From Micromonospora kangleipakensis (GTDB lineage Bacteria > Actinomycetota > Actinomycetes > Mycobacteriales > Micromonosporaceae), in NCBI RefSeq assembly GCF_004217615.1, contig NZ_SHLD01000001.1, forward strand, positions 5,890,001 to 5,954,000: a stretch of 64,000 nt of DNA, read 5' to 3'. Of this stretch, positions 62,656 to 64,000 are shown one piece after another. Every line of letters starts with the position of its first letter. The first letter of the stretch is position 1. The position numbers and the translations under genes are program-made. Below the pieces are notes generated by a model, which did not search any database, was not told where the DNA came from, and saw only the letters and a list, made by a program, of their open reading frames with translations.

Positions 62656-62797
62656 GGTTGCATCAATAGCAAGACGGACGTACGGTTTTGTTGAAAGCGA
62701 GAATCGGCGGTAAGTGTCACCTAACTGGGGCGTCACCCCGGTCGGTGCGACAGACTGCTCAGGACTATTCACGGTCGCTGGTGTGAAGGAGTACGAC
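62656..62797 (+). promoter_or_regulatory. Upstream region of the aconitase gene
   Basis: 142 bases, much more AT-rich than average, between divergent genes. It should hold the acnA promoter; no single -10 box stands out, and GGGGCGTCACCCCG (about 62728-62742) forms a short dyad. Confidence 0.4.

Positions 62798-64000
<1,203 letters not shown>

Noticed and set aside
62709..62724. IdeR/DtxR iron box before acnA
   Set aside because: Only about 12 of 19 positions match the TTAGGTTAGGCTAACCTAA-type consensus, which is weak; worth a motif scan but not a call.

Overview
The window is very GC-rich, with codons ending in G or C almost throughout. Its gene content points to an actinomycete of the Micromonospora type: a mycothiol-dependent DinB-like enzyme, a fabG-fabI-ferrochelatase operon laid out as in mycobacteria, a MurD2/MurL pair, an NgcEFG-like amino-sugar ABC transporter, and many genes whose start codon sits 5-8 bases behind a TAnnnT -10 box (leaderless transcripts). 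No rRNA, tRNA, insertion sequence, phage or CRISPR array was found. This looks like chromosomal sequence with a few accessory stretches.

Layout. 1-3.5 kb: end of a small membrane protein gene and ngcE-ngcF-ngcG for chitin-derived sugars. 3.7-8 kb: a membrane acyltransferase, then mmsA and a class III aminotransferase (beta-alanine or branched amino-acid catabolism). 8-17 kb: a possible DUF218-like protein, a small conserved protein, murD2 and divergent murL (alternative D-glutamate route for peptidoglycan), a mycothiol enzyme, a PucR activator, a membrane protein, a SpoU methyltransferase and a RibD-like reductase. 17-30 kb: thymidylate-kinase-like protein, acetyltransferase, bifunctional penicillin-binding protein, membrane protein, SPFH/NfeD pair, serine hydrolase, DUF3097, HAD phosphatase and the fabG-fabI-hemH operon. 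30-42.7 kb: two-component system, a small-peptide leader region, moxR-DUF58-VWA operon, PH-domain proteins, PAP2 phosphatase, thioesterase/metallo-hydrolase pair, PfkB kinase and a SnoaL-like protein. 43-46.5 kb: asnB and an Xaa-Pro aminopeptidase.

46.5-57 kb is the unusual part. Two tandem genes (46839-48740 and 49185-51185) encode exported proteins that look like right-handed beta-helices, with Lys-Asp-rich low-complexity segments inserted between the turns. Their last 1180 bases look identical by eye and the identity stops at the stop codon. Their signal peptides, Lys-Asp linkers and flanks differ. Both have the same promoter module of about 83 bases, containing a LacI-like palindrome, followed by a leader hairpin whose stem is kept although its sequence differs. 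They are followed, convergently, by a large secreted amylase-pullulanase fusion whose upstream region holds similar TGCAA/TTGCA half-sites. Co-regulation with extracellular glucan use is a testable hypothesis. I do not recognise these two genes as a described system.

57-64 kb: a secreted CBM2-like protein, an acetyltransferase, an NTF2-like protein, a permuted papain-fold hydrolase, an ArsC-like protein, a secreted C39-like peptidase with a structured leader, a DedA protein, an internally deleted VOC-fold gene, and the 5' part of acnA running off the window.
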